The translations under genes and the position numbers were made by a program. Of a stretch of 64,000 nucleotides of DNA, positions 44,601 to 56,027 are shown one piece after another. Where the stretch lies: assembly GCA_973895155.1 (NCBI GenBank), contig OZ316891.1, forward strand, positions 23,684,001 through 23,748,000, given 5' to 3'. The notes under the pieces were generated by a model, which was not told the DNA's origin, made no database searches, and saw only the letters and a list, made by a program, of their open reading frames with translations. This DNA is from Marsupella aquatica. Its lineage: Eukaryota > Marchantiophyta. How positions within the stretch are numbered: position 1 is the stretch's first letter; each line of letters begins with the position of its first letter.

Positions 44601-45304
44601 TCTGCTGATCGGCTGGTTTCTTTGGTGCCGCCGACCTCGTTCTTTTTGCCGGGGTGGCCCCTTCGTTGTTGTTTCCCTTTCTCTTCATCTCGGCTGCCGT
44701 GGATGTCTCTCCTAGCACGGTTGCCTTTGTCCACCCCTCTGTGCTACCCTTCAACTCCTAGTGTATGTCGTTGCAGCATTTGATGGCTTCGCGGATGCCG
44801 ACGACTCTATCTTTGCAAAATAGCAGGTCGTCTAGCTCGTTACCGGTAGGAGTCCACAAGAATTTGGCCTTGATGAGTTCTCCTCCTAAGAAGGCAGCTT
44901 TCTGCAGCTCCCACAATCGAGTGAGCTCCTGCTATTCTCGAGCTGCTCTCTCTGATTCTTCGTCCTTGTAAGTCCCAATGTACCCAGTTGCCCGTTCGAA
45001 CAGGCATCCCCAAAAATGTGCCGCTTGATTGACGTTGCTCATACCCTTCTCGAGTTGATAGTTGGTATCTGCTCCCACCCTGAGTACCTGCCTAAGCAGT
45101 TGACAGTAGTTGGCCTCATGTAGTCGCCTGCCCAGTTTGTGCCTGTAAAATGAGCCACAACTCCTCGCAAGCGGTCCTTACCCCTCTTCTCCTCGGCGTC
45201 TGTCTTTCGGTCGTGACCCCTAGCCGCCGGCACTTAGCGTGCCCTAACCCTAATCATGTTCTCTCCCCTGGTGTCCTCACCTCCGGCCTCGGCTCGGGTT
45301 CCAT
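41632..45304 (-). pseudogene. LTR-encoded protein, element 1 copy
   Basis: Starts at the conserved ATG-GAA (45302-45304). The Trp-rich module is broken and ends in TAG at 44758-44760 (TGG in copy C). The central domain is open at 44754-43837, then a stop and a frame break near 43840-43790. From 43785 the remaining 717 codons, including the whole coiled coil, the KKKRK motif and the Ala/Glu tail, are open to 41632. It is the second-best preserved copy. Confidence 0.88.
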
Positions 45305-45399
45305 AGTCACCCTTAATTGTTTATATTTTTGTAACTATACTCATGTGTTTCTAGGGTACTCTACCCTTTTCCACTTTAAACTAGCCCAGTGATTCCTGG

Positions 45400-48300
45400 C
45401 TAGGCATCACATAGCTCCCCACTTAATTGTGAAGCGTCCTCGCAAACAACTTCATCTTTGTCCATATAGTATTCCTTGAGGCGGTTGTAGTGAATACGAA
45501 TTGGGTACACCTCTCCGGTAATGTTGGCCAATTGTACCGAGCCATTGGGGAACTTCTTTGATACCCTGAAAGGTCCTAGCCAGCGAGTGTAAAGCTTCCC
45601 TGGAAACTTACTATACCTACTGTCATAAAGTAATACAAGGTCTCCTGTGTGAATACTAACTACTTTCAACTTTTTATCATACTACTGCTTCATGATATTC
45701 TGTCTATATTCTACTCTCTCGGCTGAAATCATTCTTGCCTCCTCTAAAGCTTCTAATTTATATTCTCATTCTTTCAGGCTTCCCTCCGCAGAGACTCTTT
45801 CCTCAATGGTAACTTGAAATGTTGGTATCTCAAGTTGCATGGGTACCAGAGCTTCTTGTCCAAAGGTTAAGAAAAAGGGTGTATGATCGGTAGTGGATTT
45901 ATAGGCTAAATTGTAAGCAAAAACGGCAGCAAACAATTTATCATCCCAATCGAGTTTTTTCTGAGCTACTGTCTTGTTCAATATCTTTCCTATAATCCCA
46001 TTGGCTCGTTCTGTCAATCCATTTGCCTTTGGGTTGTAAGGAGTGGTAGGCCTATGTCTAACTAAATACTGCTCATTTAAACGACTAATTATATCATTCA
46101 GAAAATGGGTTCCTCTATCACTAACTAATTCTAGGGGTGCTCCATACCTGGTGAAGATCTGCTCATACATAAATCGAGCTGTAGTAATTGCATCATCCTT
46201 CATTGTCGGCCTCGCCTCCACCCACCTAGTTGCATAATCCGTGGCCAGGATTATGTACTTGTTTCTCCGAGGATGGGTTAATGGTTTCAGTGGTCCAATG
46301 TAATCAATACCCCACTTCTCAAATGGTGCCAGAGGTAGAATAGGGTGCAGTGGATGTCTTGTAGACGCCCTTGGTCCTCCTGCTCGCTGACAAGGATCAC
46401 ATTGTTTGATGAACTGATAGACATCCTTGTGCAAGGTGGGCCACCAGTAACCGGCATTTAATATCTTTTTAGACGTGGTTACTGGAGCAAAATGTCCTCC
46501 GGCCTCTTCTCCATGCATAGCCCGTAAGACTCGTTTTACCTCTCCCTCTTCTAAACACCTTTGGATAGTGCCGCTGATTCCATACCTATGTAGCACACCC
46601 TTAATGTACCGATACTGTCTGACCTTCTGCAGGAAAACTGCGGCTTGTTCTTGGGTTAGCCCTGGCTGTAATCTGGACGTGCTGAGAAATTGCAAAATCT
46701 CCGGGTACCATGTATCAGTTATTTCCACAATGAATAGCTCCTCGTCGGGGAATCGATCATTGATGCAATCCGTGGCTGGTTCACCTGTGATCCTTGAAAA
46801 GAAGTTGGCATTGGCGTGTAGCTTTCCCGGCTTGATTTTTAGCTCGTAGTCAAACTCCTGTAATAGCAAAATCCATCTTGCTACCCTGCCTGTAAGGTCC
46901 GGCTTATTTACTAGGTACTTCAAACTTTCATGATCGGTCTGAAAGATTACCTTGTACCCTAGCAAATAATGCCTAAAATTTTTACATGAATAAATGACTC
47001 CTAATGCTTCTCTTTCTGTGGTGGAGTAGTTCCGTTCTGCATTGGCAAGCTGACGGCTTGCAAAGTATATGGGATGGTCCCTCCCTTTCTCATCCAACTG
47101 ACTTAGTACTGAGCCGATACAGAAGCCTGAGACATCTACAAAGACATGAAAATCCTTGTTCCAGTCTGGTGCTATCATGACTGGGGCCTCTACTAACATT
47201 TGCTTCAATTCCACCACTGCCGTTACTCGTTCTGGTGTGGGTTCAAAGTCTGCACCTGCCTTGAGCATGTTGGTTAATGGTAAAGCTAGCTTGGCAAAAT
47301 CCTTGATGAAGCGGCGATAGTAACCAATGCACCCCAAGAAGGATCTTACATCTTTTATGTTCTTAGGTTGCATGATATCTAGCCATACTGCTAGCTTACC
47401 TTTGTCAATTTCAATGCCTTTCTTTGATACCTTGTGACCTAGTAGTACCCCCTCTGTTACTCCAAAGAAACATTTATCTGGGTGTAACTTGAGACCTACC
47501 TCTCTGCATCTCATGAAGGTCTTCCTTAGATATTTAGCATGTTTCGATGCCTTCCCAAATACTGCAAAGTCATCAATGAAGATTTCCATGAACTTTCTCA
47601 AGTAATCATGGAAAATGTTCACCATCAATCGTTGAAACATAGCTGGTGCGTTACAGAGTCCAAATGGCATACGATTGAAGACATAGATCCCCCATTCCGT
47701 GATGAAGGCTGTCTTGATTTGGTCCTCCTGCCTAATCCTGATTTGGTTATAACCAGAGTACCCATCCATGAATGAATATAGTTCATGACTGGCTACCATG
47801 TCTAGTACCATATCAGTAAAGGGTAGAGGAAAATGGTCTTTTAACGTTGCTTCATTCAGCTTCCTGTAATCCTGACAAACCCGAATCTTGGGTTTACCAT
47901 CGGGTCCAGCTTTCTTGGGAACTATCACAATTGGAGACACCCAGTCTGAGTGATGAATCCGGCTTCCACTAGTTTGTCAATTTCCGTTTTGACCATCAGG
48001 GAATACTTAGGGTTCATCCTTCGAATCGGTTGTCAAAATGATTTGGCTCCTAACATGAGATCAACTCGGTGTTCTCCCAGTTTTGGGTCTACTCCTTTCA
48101 GATCTTGATGACTCCATGCGAACACATCTTGAAATTCAATTAGTAATTCACTGATCTCTTTCTCTAGCTCAGGTGCTAGGTCCCGCCCCAAGTTCAGTTC
48201 CCTTTCTTCTCCTAAGTCGAGCTTCCGGTATTGCCATGCTTGGATCATATTAATCTGCTTCTTCAAATTCGGGTCCAACCCGGCCTCCAACCTCTCCAGT

Positions 48301-48653
48301 CTCATACCTCCATAGACTGGAATCTCGGCAGTACTGGCCAAGTTGGTTTCTTCCTTGGTGTCCCCAGATTGTCCCCTTGCCGGTCTATCTGGTTTTGAAT
48401 TGGTAGTCGGCTTTCCTTCCTGCCTTGGCTCTAGATTGGGTATGTGCATTTCATCCGTCTCTTCCTCTTGAGGGTCAGGCCGCTGTGCTCTCCTGGCTTC
48501 TACTAGGGCCTCAATTTGTTCTGCCCTCGTAATCGGCTTGTATGCCGATCCCTTGGTTTTTAACTCCTTGCCAATGATAGATGGCGTTGTGGATCTTGCC
48601 GGCTCTGCCACAACCCCTGAGGAAAATCCACCATCTTGGGTATTGCTCCCCAC
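45400..48653 (-). pseudogene. Ty3/gypsy RT-RNase H-integrase, element 1
   Basis: The frame overlaps gag-protease by 94 nt in -1 and has no ATG for its first ~68 codons. Order: RT (LNEATLKDHFPLP, then F-I-D-D near 47585), RNase H (VFVDVSG near 47150, TEREA near 47010, TDHES near 46935, HANAN near 46815), integrase zinc region (near 46480-46390), and DDE core (D in IDYIGPL ~46305, D in VSDRGTHF ~46110, E in NGLTERANG ~46010). Lesions: TGA at 48033-48035 (CGA in H), an 11-bp deletion near 47945, TGA at 45766-45768 (CGA in I), and TAG at 45682-45684 (CAG in I). The stop TAG is inside the LTR (45400-45402). Confidence 0.92.
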
Positions 48654-51547
48654 CTAGCCGTTTCCAACTGGCTTACCTCTTGTGCTTCCTTCGGAATTGA
48701 AGCTAAAAAGGTGGACTCTATGGCAAAGCAGTCCTCAGCTTCATCGTCACAATCCTCCAAGTCACCTTCCATAGGTTCTTGCCATAGTCCGCTAGGGGAT
48801 ACCTCTGGTCCAAAGACAGTTTCTTTGGTTTGGTCAGCGAGGCATTCTAGCCATCGTACCTCATCGGCTGATTCCAGTCCACTGTCGTACCCGTCTACCT
48901 CCCTGATGCTTCTTCGACGGTCATCCTTGGTATCCCAGGATACTGTGATAGAAGGGGTCCCAAAAGTGAACTCCTTCTTACCCCAATCCTCTATTACATT
49001 GGCTAGGTATAGCCATGGCCTACCAATCAACAGTCGGAATGATGTAGGATTTACCGGCTTCATTACTACATAGTTAATGCTAAAGAAGATACCTCCTATC
49101 TCTGTCTTGATGCCGGTTAACACTCCCGTGGGAATGACCTGATATCCATTGGCCATGTTCAACACTCTTCCAGTCATCTCCGGTGTTAGACCCCACCCTT
49201 TTGCTGTTGAATCAATCATAATACATACCCCTGATCCTCCATCAATGGGTACCCGTAGTAATAATTCTCCTTGAATCATTAATGGTAAAGCGGGGGCTCC
49301 TTGATCTTCTTCTATCGTCAGCACGTCGGATCTGGTCGCTACCTTGGGTAATCTCGGCTTGCCGAGAATTGCCTTTCTTAACTGCTTCCGGAAGTACGGG
49401 CTATTTTTCAATAGCTGACCAACTATTGCCGAGACTCTAGATTCTAGTACATCTTTAGCCAGGTCATAGGGAACTATCGGCTTCTCTAGTGGTGTCTCCA
49501 TCTTGGATTCGGCCTGTTTTTTCACGCTAGTCCCCACAGCTATTGGATCCTCCGAAGCAAACAATGCTTTTGCTCGTTCCACATCCTTGGCTATGGCTTC
49601 AGTGTTCTCCAGGGTTTCTAATTCTCGCAGTTGTTCCTTAACACTAGCTGTAATAGAGGGGTAAAACAACTTAGGGTGATCTCGATTGAAATCGCTGTCC
49701 TGTGAAGGATTGGGGTCACTGGTGAGCTCATGGCTTACCTGTGTTGCCGGCGCCTTTCCTTCTCCTTCCGTTGATGTCGACAAAGAGTCAATCTTCTCTT
49801 CTTTATCCTTCCCTTTATTTTTGGCTAGCCCATCCCACCTTTCCTTCCTTCTGGTTGATTGAGTAGAGACCCGGTAGCAATCATGATCCATATCCTCTTC
49901 TGAAAATGTTGATAGGGCCTCGGTCTCATCATCAGATGGTCCAAACTCTGCCTCGGCATCCACTTGCCATCCGAGCTCGATGTGGTTGATTTGAACTCCT
50001 CTGGGGGTAGTACCTGGCAGCAAGACTTTGACCGGCAAGAGCTTATGATTTGCGGCCAATCCTGCCAACCAAGTAGGACATTGTCCTAGCATGTGACCCT
50101 CCTGTCGGCATCCCATACATAGCTGAGCTGGCTGTCCATCACCTTGTTTGCGTGCATTCGGGCATTCTCTAGCAAAATGGCCAGGTTGACCACAGTTATA
50201 GCATGCCGCAAATCTTTGCACATTCGGCCTAGGAGGTACTGACGGATTCTGAATAATTCGAGGATACATCTCTCCTGGATTGTTCCTTAATCCAGACCAG
50301 AGAGATGCAGGTCAGTTGGATAGGTCTTGTGCTCCAGTCTCACTGATGCCAAAAACACTATCAGCGGCATCTCCTAGAAAGTATTCTACTTCTCCCTGAC
50401 ATGGTCTGACTTCAGCCACATGCCGAACACGACTAGTATTGAGCTTAGGACATGCATCTTTATGGTGTCCGGTTTTATAACATAAGGCACACCATACAGA
50501 GCTATCCTCCTGCACTACCTTCTTCTTTGGCTTCATCTCTACTATTATAGCTTTAAGCTGCTCGGTAAGGGCTACGATGTTATCTGGTGGTTTAGCCTCC
50601 AGATTGACTTTCGTCTTCCCTCTTCTTCTGCCCTTCCTTTTCCTAGTTTTTTCTTCTTCAGAACTAGAAGATGACTCACTCTTGCTACCTCCACTATCCA
50701 AGCTTGAGTTATCACTTCTTGACTTCTTAGAGTGTTTCTTTTTCTTATCCTTTTTCTTATGGGGTGATCCTTCCTCCGATGAGGAACTCTCAGACTTAAG
50801 CTATTTCTTCCGGCTTGTGATATCTGCATTAATGTATAATTGAATATCTTTAATTGCCTCGGCTAGAGTCTCTGGGTTCTCCTTCCTTATTGCAAAACTC
50901 ATCTTCTGTGGCAAAGCATTCACTAACCATTGAAGTTGCATACCTTCAGAGGCATTGGTCTTTGTACGTCTTACCAACTTTTGAAAGCGTTGCAAGAACT
51001 TCCTGAAGGATCTGTTCTCCTTGAACCAAAGTCGTCCCAACTTCAGCACTGCTAACTCTGAAGTTCCAATGGGTCGAAACTCCTTAACAAATAGTGTTTT
51101 GAAGATATTCCAGATGGCTTGATCTTCCACATTCAATGCTCTATACCAAGGCCTAGCCTCACCCTTGAACAGGCCGGGAAGAATCTGCATCTTGATGGCC
51201 GATTCTCCATTTGTTGCAGCGGTGCCTTCGAAATCATCCAACCATTCATCCGGATCCTCATCTCCTCTCCCATGAAACGCCTTGTAATGAATGTGCGACC
51301 ATTGGCTCAGTCTGGTCCCTGGCCTATCATCTGGCCGTGCCTCAGGTTCCCCCATGTCAGTTGGGTACTCGTTTCTTGCTACCGACTCTTCTTCTGGTAT
51401 CTCTTCTTCGACGCCACTCCCAGCTTTGGAGCTACTAGCTCTTTCTGCCCCTCTCAGTCGCTGTGTATCATGCCACCCTGCGAGCTGCTGCAGACGAGCT
51501 CTCTCCTGTTGAATCGCTCTTTCCTCCCTTGGCGTAGGTTCAGTCAT
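48560..51547 (-). pseudogene. Ty3/gypsy Gag-protease, element 1
   Basis: Single frame of 996 codons from ATG at 51545-51547, broken by TAG at 50801-50803 (CAG in copy H) and TGA near 50312. Capsid-like region (51350-50830; DPDEWLDDFEG, GEARPWYRAL), Ser/Lys/Glu-rich stretch (50790-50600), three CCHC knuckles (near 50500, 50190 and 50100), and an aspartic protease with the active site I-D-G-G-S-G (near 49240) and an L-I-G-R-P-W motif (near 49025). The Gly in place of Thr/Ser after the catalytic Asp is seen in other plant gypsy proteases. A C-terminal acidic tail overlaps pol. Confidence 0.9.
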
Positions 51548-51594
51548 TACCTACGCTTCTTTCCTAACTTCATATCTCACGGCTTAAGAAATTC

Positions 51595-51612
51595 CCCCTC
51601 CATCTAGCGCCA
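51595..51612 (-). promoter_or_regulatory. Primer-binding site, element 1
   Basis: Minus-strand TGGCGCTAGATGGAGGGG, four T residues after the LTR end. Shared with element L (10847-10864). Confidence 0.7.
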
Positions 51613-51616
51613 AAAA

Positions 51617-52287
51617 TGTGGTGCGCCCCATGGCTCCCTAAACCCAAGAAACCCCCCAGCACAAGCCAATTCCCGCAGGTTTCGCGCTTGAAGAGGCCGT
51701 TTTCGCGGCTTAGCGGCATGGGACGCTGCTAACCTCCTCCTCTACTACTATTAACATTTTACACACATATACTAGACAGATCCTTCATCGGGTCATGAGA
51801 TACGTAGCCGGCCTAATCTAGGCCTTCCCTTGTCTTCCCCTCCTTCTGGTTAGGTATGTTTGGATTCCGCCGCCGGAATGATCCCCAATAGGCTTGGTTA
51901 AGCCGCTAAGACCTCTCTCAGCTTGACACATCCAACTCTCACTCCCTTGCTTACTTTCCTTTGATGTGGGCACTCTTCACACAAGTTAATGCGACACACA
52001 AATAGCAAAATGACTCCTTCTGACTGAGTCATACCATGCACTTGCCATACAAACAGTACATCTCATACACAAGCTCTGCGAACTAAGCCGTGAGGCCAAT
52101 TCTATTCAGCTCTTAGGCATGAGGAAACATGAATATATACAAGGGTCACTGTATGACTAACCGAGAGCTTCTCTTACTACTTGATCCCAGCCCGGCTGGT
52201 GCAACTAAAAACTTGCTAAGGAAGAGGCCCTTAGCTCCCCGCTGCCCAAGTATTTATCCTGATAGTGGATCCGCCTAATTCTTTGCA
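51617..52287 (-). mobile_element. Truncated 5' LTR of element 1
   Basis: Only the last 671 bp of the 4.66-kb LTR. It retains the promoter-like motif (51851-51880) but not the ORF. The cut at 52287/52288 is abrupt. Confidence 0.88.
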
Positions 52288-52967
52288 GCGACCTTTGCCT
52301 AAACTAGAAAAAGCTGTTTGATGTGACTAGTAATGCTTGGTTGACCCGTAGGCTGACTGGAAACGCATGCATGAGATCATGCAAAAGCCTATTGATTCGT
52401 GTTGACTATAGAGCTCTTATATTCAATAGGGAGCTGATACAAATTCACCACTAGAATTCCACAAATTGCATAGATCCAAAAGAACAATCTGATGGATTGA
52501 ATAAAAGAATAAGTTGATTCGGAGTGATTAGTACCACCTTGCTTTGACATAGGTCAGAAAATCAATACGGGCTACCTTATACTGATCTTTTATAATTTTC
52601 TAAGATGGCGGGTTTGAAGAAGATATGTAGGCATCAGTTTTACATGAGTTTTTACACCAATGATTCTTAATGTACTACCGCTGGTCATGAGTTACTATGT
52701 AGTGATAAGGTATATTTCCATCTATAACTCACCTTCTATCAGTTTTCACGCCGCTGGCTTTTGGTTTTGTTTAACACTTTTTACCCCCTTTTGATTGCAC
52801 TATGGACGATACAAACGTCATACCTTTCATGGAAGTATCATAAAATTCCTTCCATAAACCTGAGCATGTTAAAAAGGCTTGTAACCTGAGTATGTTACTC
52901 AAAAGTACTTAAAGTATCATATTACAATCTTTTAGGTCTCAATAGCTCTTAACGGGAACGAATCTAG
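52288..52967. other. AT-rich spacer, no gene seen
   Basis: No long frame, no LTR terminus and no similarity to other parts of the window. It does not contain a 5' LTR matching 59329 onward. Confidence 0.5.
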
Positions 52968-54377
52968 GCTATTAAAGAGAAGAATAGTTATTCTTACTCT
53001 AAACCCTACTCTACAGCATCTACGTCCACACCACAGCCTACTGCACGGAAGAGCCAGAGGGAGAAGCCTACTGCACGAGAGTCTACCAGCCAGAGACCTA
53101 TGCCCTCTTATGCTGGACAGCAGTCAGGATGTTGGACCTGTGGTGGGGATCATGCACAGAGATATTGTCCAGATCATAGAGGATCAGGGGGAGCATCAGC
53201 GCCTGATCAGCGACAGTGTGATCACTGTGGAGCTCCTGGACACACCAAGGATAGGTGTTTCTCACTCCACCCTGAGTTACGGAGAGGAGAATCCCGTACA
53301 CATGATCAGGGAAGAGGAGGAGGAGGTAGAGGTGGTGGACGTGGTCGTGGCATGCCACATGCAGGGAGACAGGGAGGTGACGCTGCCCCTGCTGTAACCA
53401 TAGATCCAAAGGATGCTAAAATTGCTCAATTGGAGCAACAACTAGCTGCCATGGCTAGTTCCCAGGTGAGACCTAATTCTGGTGATGGGGCATCTACATC
53501 CTATGGACCTTCCACATCCCATGGTCCTTCCACATCTTATGGAGCTGATGGAGACCTTGCCACCATGGGATTCATGTGTGGCACTGCACATATTGATGCA
53601 TCAGCAGCTTTGACACGTGGGGCAGCCAAAGCTCTTGAGCCCCGAGGAGCAGTAGTGGAGTTAGATCCACAAAGGGGGGATGCACGTCGGCAGACAAAGC
53701 TTCCTCAGTCTTTTACATTGTTAGAGACAGTTCAGACTGCCTCTATGAACCCGGTTCGGACAAACCCTGATGTGGGTAAGTTGGCAGAATCAGGTAGTGA
53801 TGCAACAGGGATGACAGGTACCTTGCTGGGGGCGGCTACTGCCATAGTACGCACCCCATTATTTTCAGCGACAGACATGCTAAACTTGGGAGTTGGTCCT
53901 ACAGAAGTGTTCAGATTGGCAGCTACACTCTGTGAGGACACTCCAGTGGTTGCTTCCCATGCAGAAGCAACTTGCAGTGTTGATGCAGTGAAGACCATGC
54001 CACCTACTACTACTAGTGAGACATGGCATGCAATAGCAACGAGGTTGGTGGATTTACCAGCACGCCCTGCATTTGAGAGGACTAGGTTTAAACCTAGTGT
54101 TGTGTCATTGGATAATCGGAGTGGTATCTTCCAATTAGTTGGGCCTTCTGGAGCAGTATACCAGCCAGAGAGAGTGTTATTGGATACTGGTGCTCAGCCC
54201 TTGATGTTGGGGAAGTCTGCCATACGTGGATTGGGATTGCGTCCAGAGGATTTGGAGGATTGTCCCTTTCCCATTCAGACTTCATTGAGGGGACCTACAC
54301 CTACACAGCATATCACCAGGAGACCACTTGATTTGAGGATTCAGGAAGGTCATACCACAGATAACTCACAGATATAG
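52968..54377 (+). pseudogene. Gag zinc knuckles and protease N-part (methyltransferase element)
   Basis: Frame open from 52968; first ATG at 53100. The upstream Ser/Thr/Pro/Gln-rich stretch is probably the end of Gag. Two zinc knuckles: CWTCGGDHAQRYC (CX2CX3HX4C, near 53133) and a standard CX2CX4HX4C (near 53220). A Gly/Arg-rich stretch (53300-53370) and a low-complexity linker follow. The aspartic protease begins around 54090, with the active site L-L-D-T-G-A at about 54175-54192. TAG at 54375-54377 breaks the protease; the frame continues beyond it with DVLVGC and a GFILDF segment (54412-54465). Confidence 0.85.
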
Positions 54378-56027
54378 GCGCGAGCTATTCTGACTAAGGT
54401 AGAGTCATATGATGTGTTGGTGGGATGTACAGTGCTCTACCCCATGGGATTTATTCTTGATTTTTGGGAGGAATCAGTGTCATATAGACCTGATTGGCAG
54501 TCAGGAGATGCTCGATTGAGCAAATTGCCAGTGAGATTTAGTGGACTTGTGGGAGGCCCTAAATCCACACCATTGTCTTTGGCAGCATTTAGTGGTGTAA
54601 TTGCTGGACCTGATGATTTGATTGAGGGTAATGCGCATGCAGCCGATGTTCCACCATTGGAGGAGTCTCATGAGGAGCACATCATGCGAGGATTACCTAT
54701 TGGCAGTGTTGTGCCACTAGTGTGGGGCACTGCACAGGCCTTGCCACAGGCAGCAGCACGATTGGTACATGATGCATGGCGTCATGCTTTTACACCACAG
54801 TCAGGAGCAGAGCAGTCTCTTGCAGATGGACCTGTGACTCTTTCACCATTGGATACCACTCCTATTGCTTGGCAGTATCCACCGGAGGGTATTTGTTTGT
54901 TGGATCTTTTTGGTGGGATTAGCACTGGATTGGCTGTTGTTCTTCAAGCAGGAATTCCTGTGCGTCGTTATTTGTATGTGGAGACAGATGAGACAACACG
55001 GAGGGTCTCATTGCGACATGTGGCTATGTTGGTGGATAGATATCCACAGTTGCTGCCAGTGGATGCTGTTCGTGGTTATCAGCATGCACTACCTGCTGAT
55101 ATTTCATTGTTGGGGGCGGATCATCTACATCGTGTTGGCCCCATTGATTTGGTGATTGCTGGTTGGCCATGTCAGGGCCAATCTAGAGCTGGCATTGGGC
55201 ATGGACTTCATGATCCACGCTCTGCATTGTTTTGGGAGATGTTACGGGTGCTGCGTCATCTCTAGCTACATCAAACATAGTCTCCAACATACATTTTGGA
55301 GAATGTGCCATTGTTAGGTGATGATCGTAGTCAGATTGTTGCCAGTGTTCACCAGGTGAGGTCTTGGATTGGACCTGCTGTGTTATTGGATGCTGCACGT
55401 GTGGGTTCTCGTGCACATCGTCCATGCTTGTGGTGGACTAATTTGATCCCATGTGAGGTGCTGAAGCGCGCATTTGACATCATTCCACGCTCACCAGCCT
55501 TAGTGGTGGATGATATTTTGGATCCAGGGCGTCGGGCATAGGGTGTGACCCAACCTGATAGACCTCCATTGGCAATGGTCAATGCAGTTGGGCGCCCACG
55601 TTGTGCATTACCCACTCTTGTAAGCCACTCTGCTTCATATGCATTCAGAGCAGGTGGCCCTGGACTTGTGTGGGACACAGCTCTCCAGCAGTTAGTGGAG
55701 CCTACTGCTGATGAGAGAGAGCGTGCTATGGGATTTTTGACTGGCACCACTGCAGTTGCCTCTATGTCAGAGGGTTTGCGGCGCCAGATTCTTGGTCAAG
55801 CAATGGACCTGAATTGTTTGACTTGGATTATCAGCTTGGGAGTAGCTGAACAGTTGCGGATGCGCTCTGCTGGAATTACTGATTGTCCCTTGGTGAGCTT
55901 GCGGTCCACTGAGACAGTATTGACCACAGTTGGGGGCGAGCAGACAGTCCATGGACCTATGGCAGGATTGGCCAAGGCTGGACAAATTGTTGAGCAGGAA
56001 GGGACTGCTCAATCTACTGCTAAATAG
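54378..56027 (+). pseudogene. C5-cytosine DNA methyltransferase domain inside a gypsy polyprotein
   Basis: After the protease end and a ~110-codon linker, the motifs come in canonical order: motif I LLDLFGGISTG (~54897), acidic motif II YVETDE (~54976), motif IV GWPCQGQS with the catalytic Cys (~55160-55183), motif V RSALFWEM (~55218), motif VI ENVP (~55300), a motif VIII-like V-x-x-x-AHRP-x-L-W-W-T-N-L (~55400-55445), an Arg-Cys-x-L-P-T block (~55597), and an E-R-x-M-G-F-L and LGQAMDLN end (~55720-55810). The AHR..WW.NL and GF blocks recall DNMT3, whereas PCQ is the commoner DNMT1/bacterial form. Interrupted by TAG at 55263, 55278, 55539 and 56025. The reaction would be S-adenosylmethionine-dependent 5-methylcytosine formation. 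This copy cannot make it without suppression. Confidence 0.9.

Larger units (their letters stand above)
40754..45411 (-). mobile_element. 3' LTR of element 1 (4658 bp, carries an ORF)
   Basis: Follows the polypurine tract (45412-45428) directly and ends at 40754. Same limits as solo LTR C. This adjacency to pol is the proof that the ORF-bearing unit is an LTR. Confidence 0.9.
40754..52287 (-). mobile_element. Family-1 Ty3/gypsy element 1, nearly complete
   Basis: Minus-strand order: truncated 5' LTR (52287-51617), primer-binding site, gag-protease (51547-48560), RT-RNaseH-integrase (48653-45400), polypurine tract, and full 3' LTR of 4658 bp (45411-40754) with its ORF. The 671 bp common to both LTRs differ at 8 positions that I counted. 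Because the 5' LTR is cut, no target duplication can be tested; the left flank is CTAGT. Confidence 0.9.

Noticed and set aside
41632-45304. The coiled-coil ORF as an env gene or captured host gene between pol and the 3' LTR.
   Set aside because: Solo LTR C with ATAAT duplications shows the ORF is inside the LTR; no signal peptide or membrane segment is visible.
54840-56027. A bacterial restriction-modification methyltransferase or contamination.
   Set aside because: It is in frame with gypsy protease, RT and a eukaryotic PHD finger, with no restriction gene or bacterial context.
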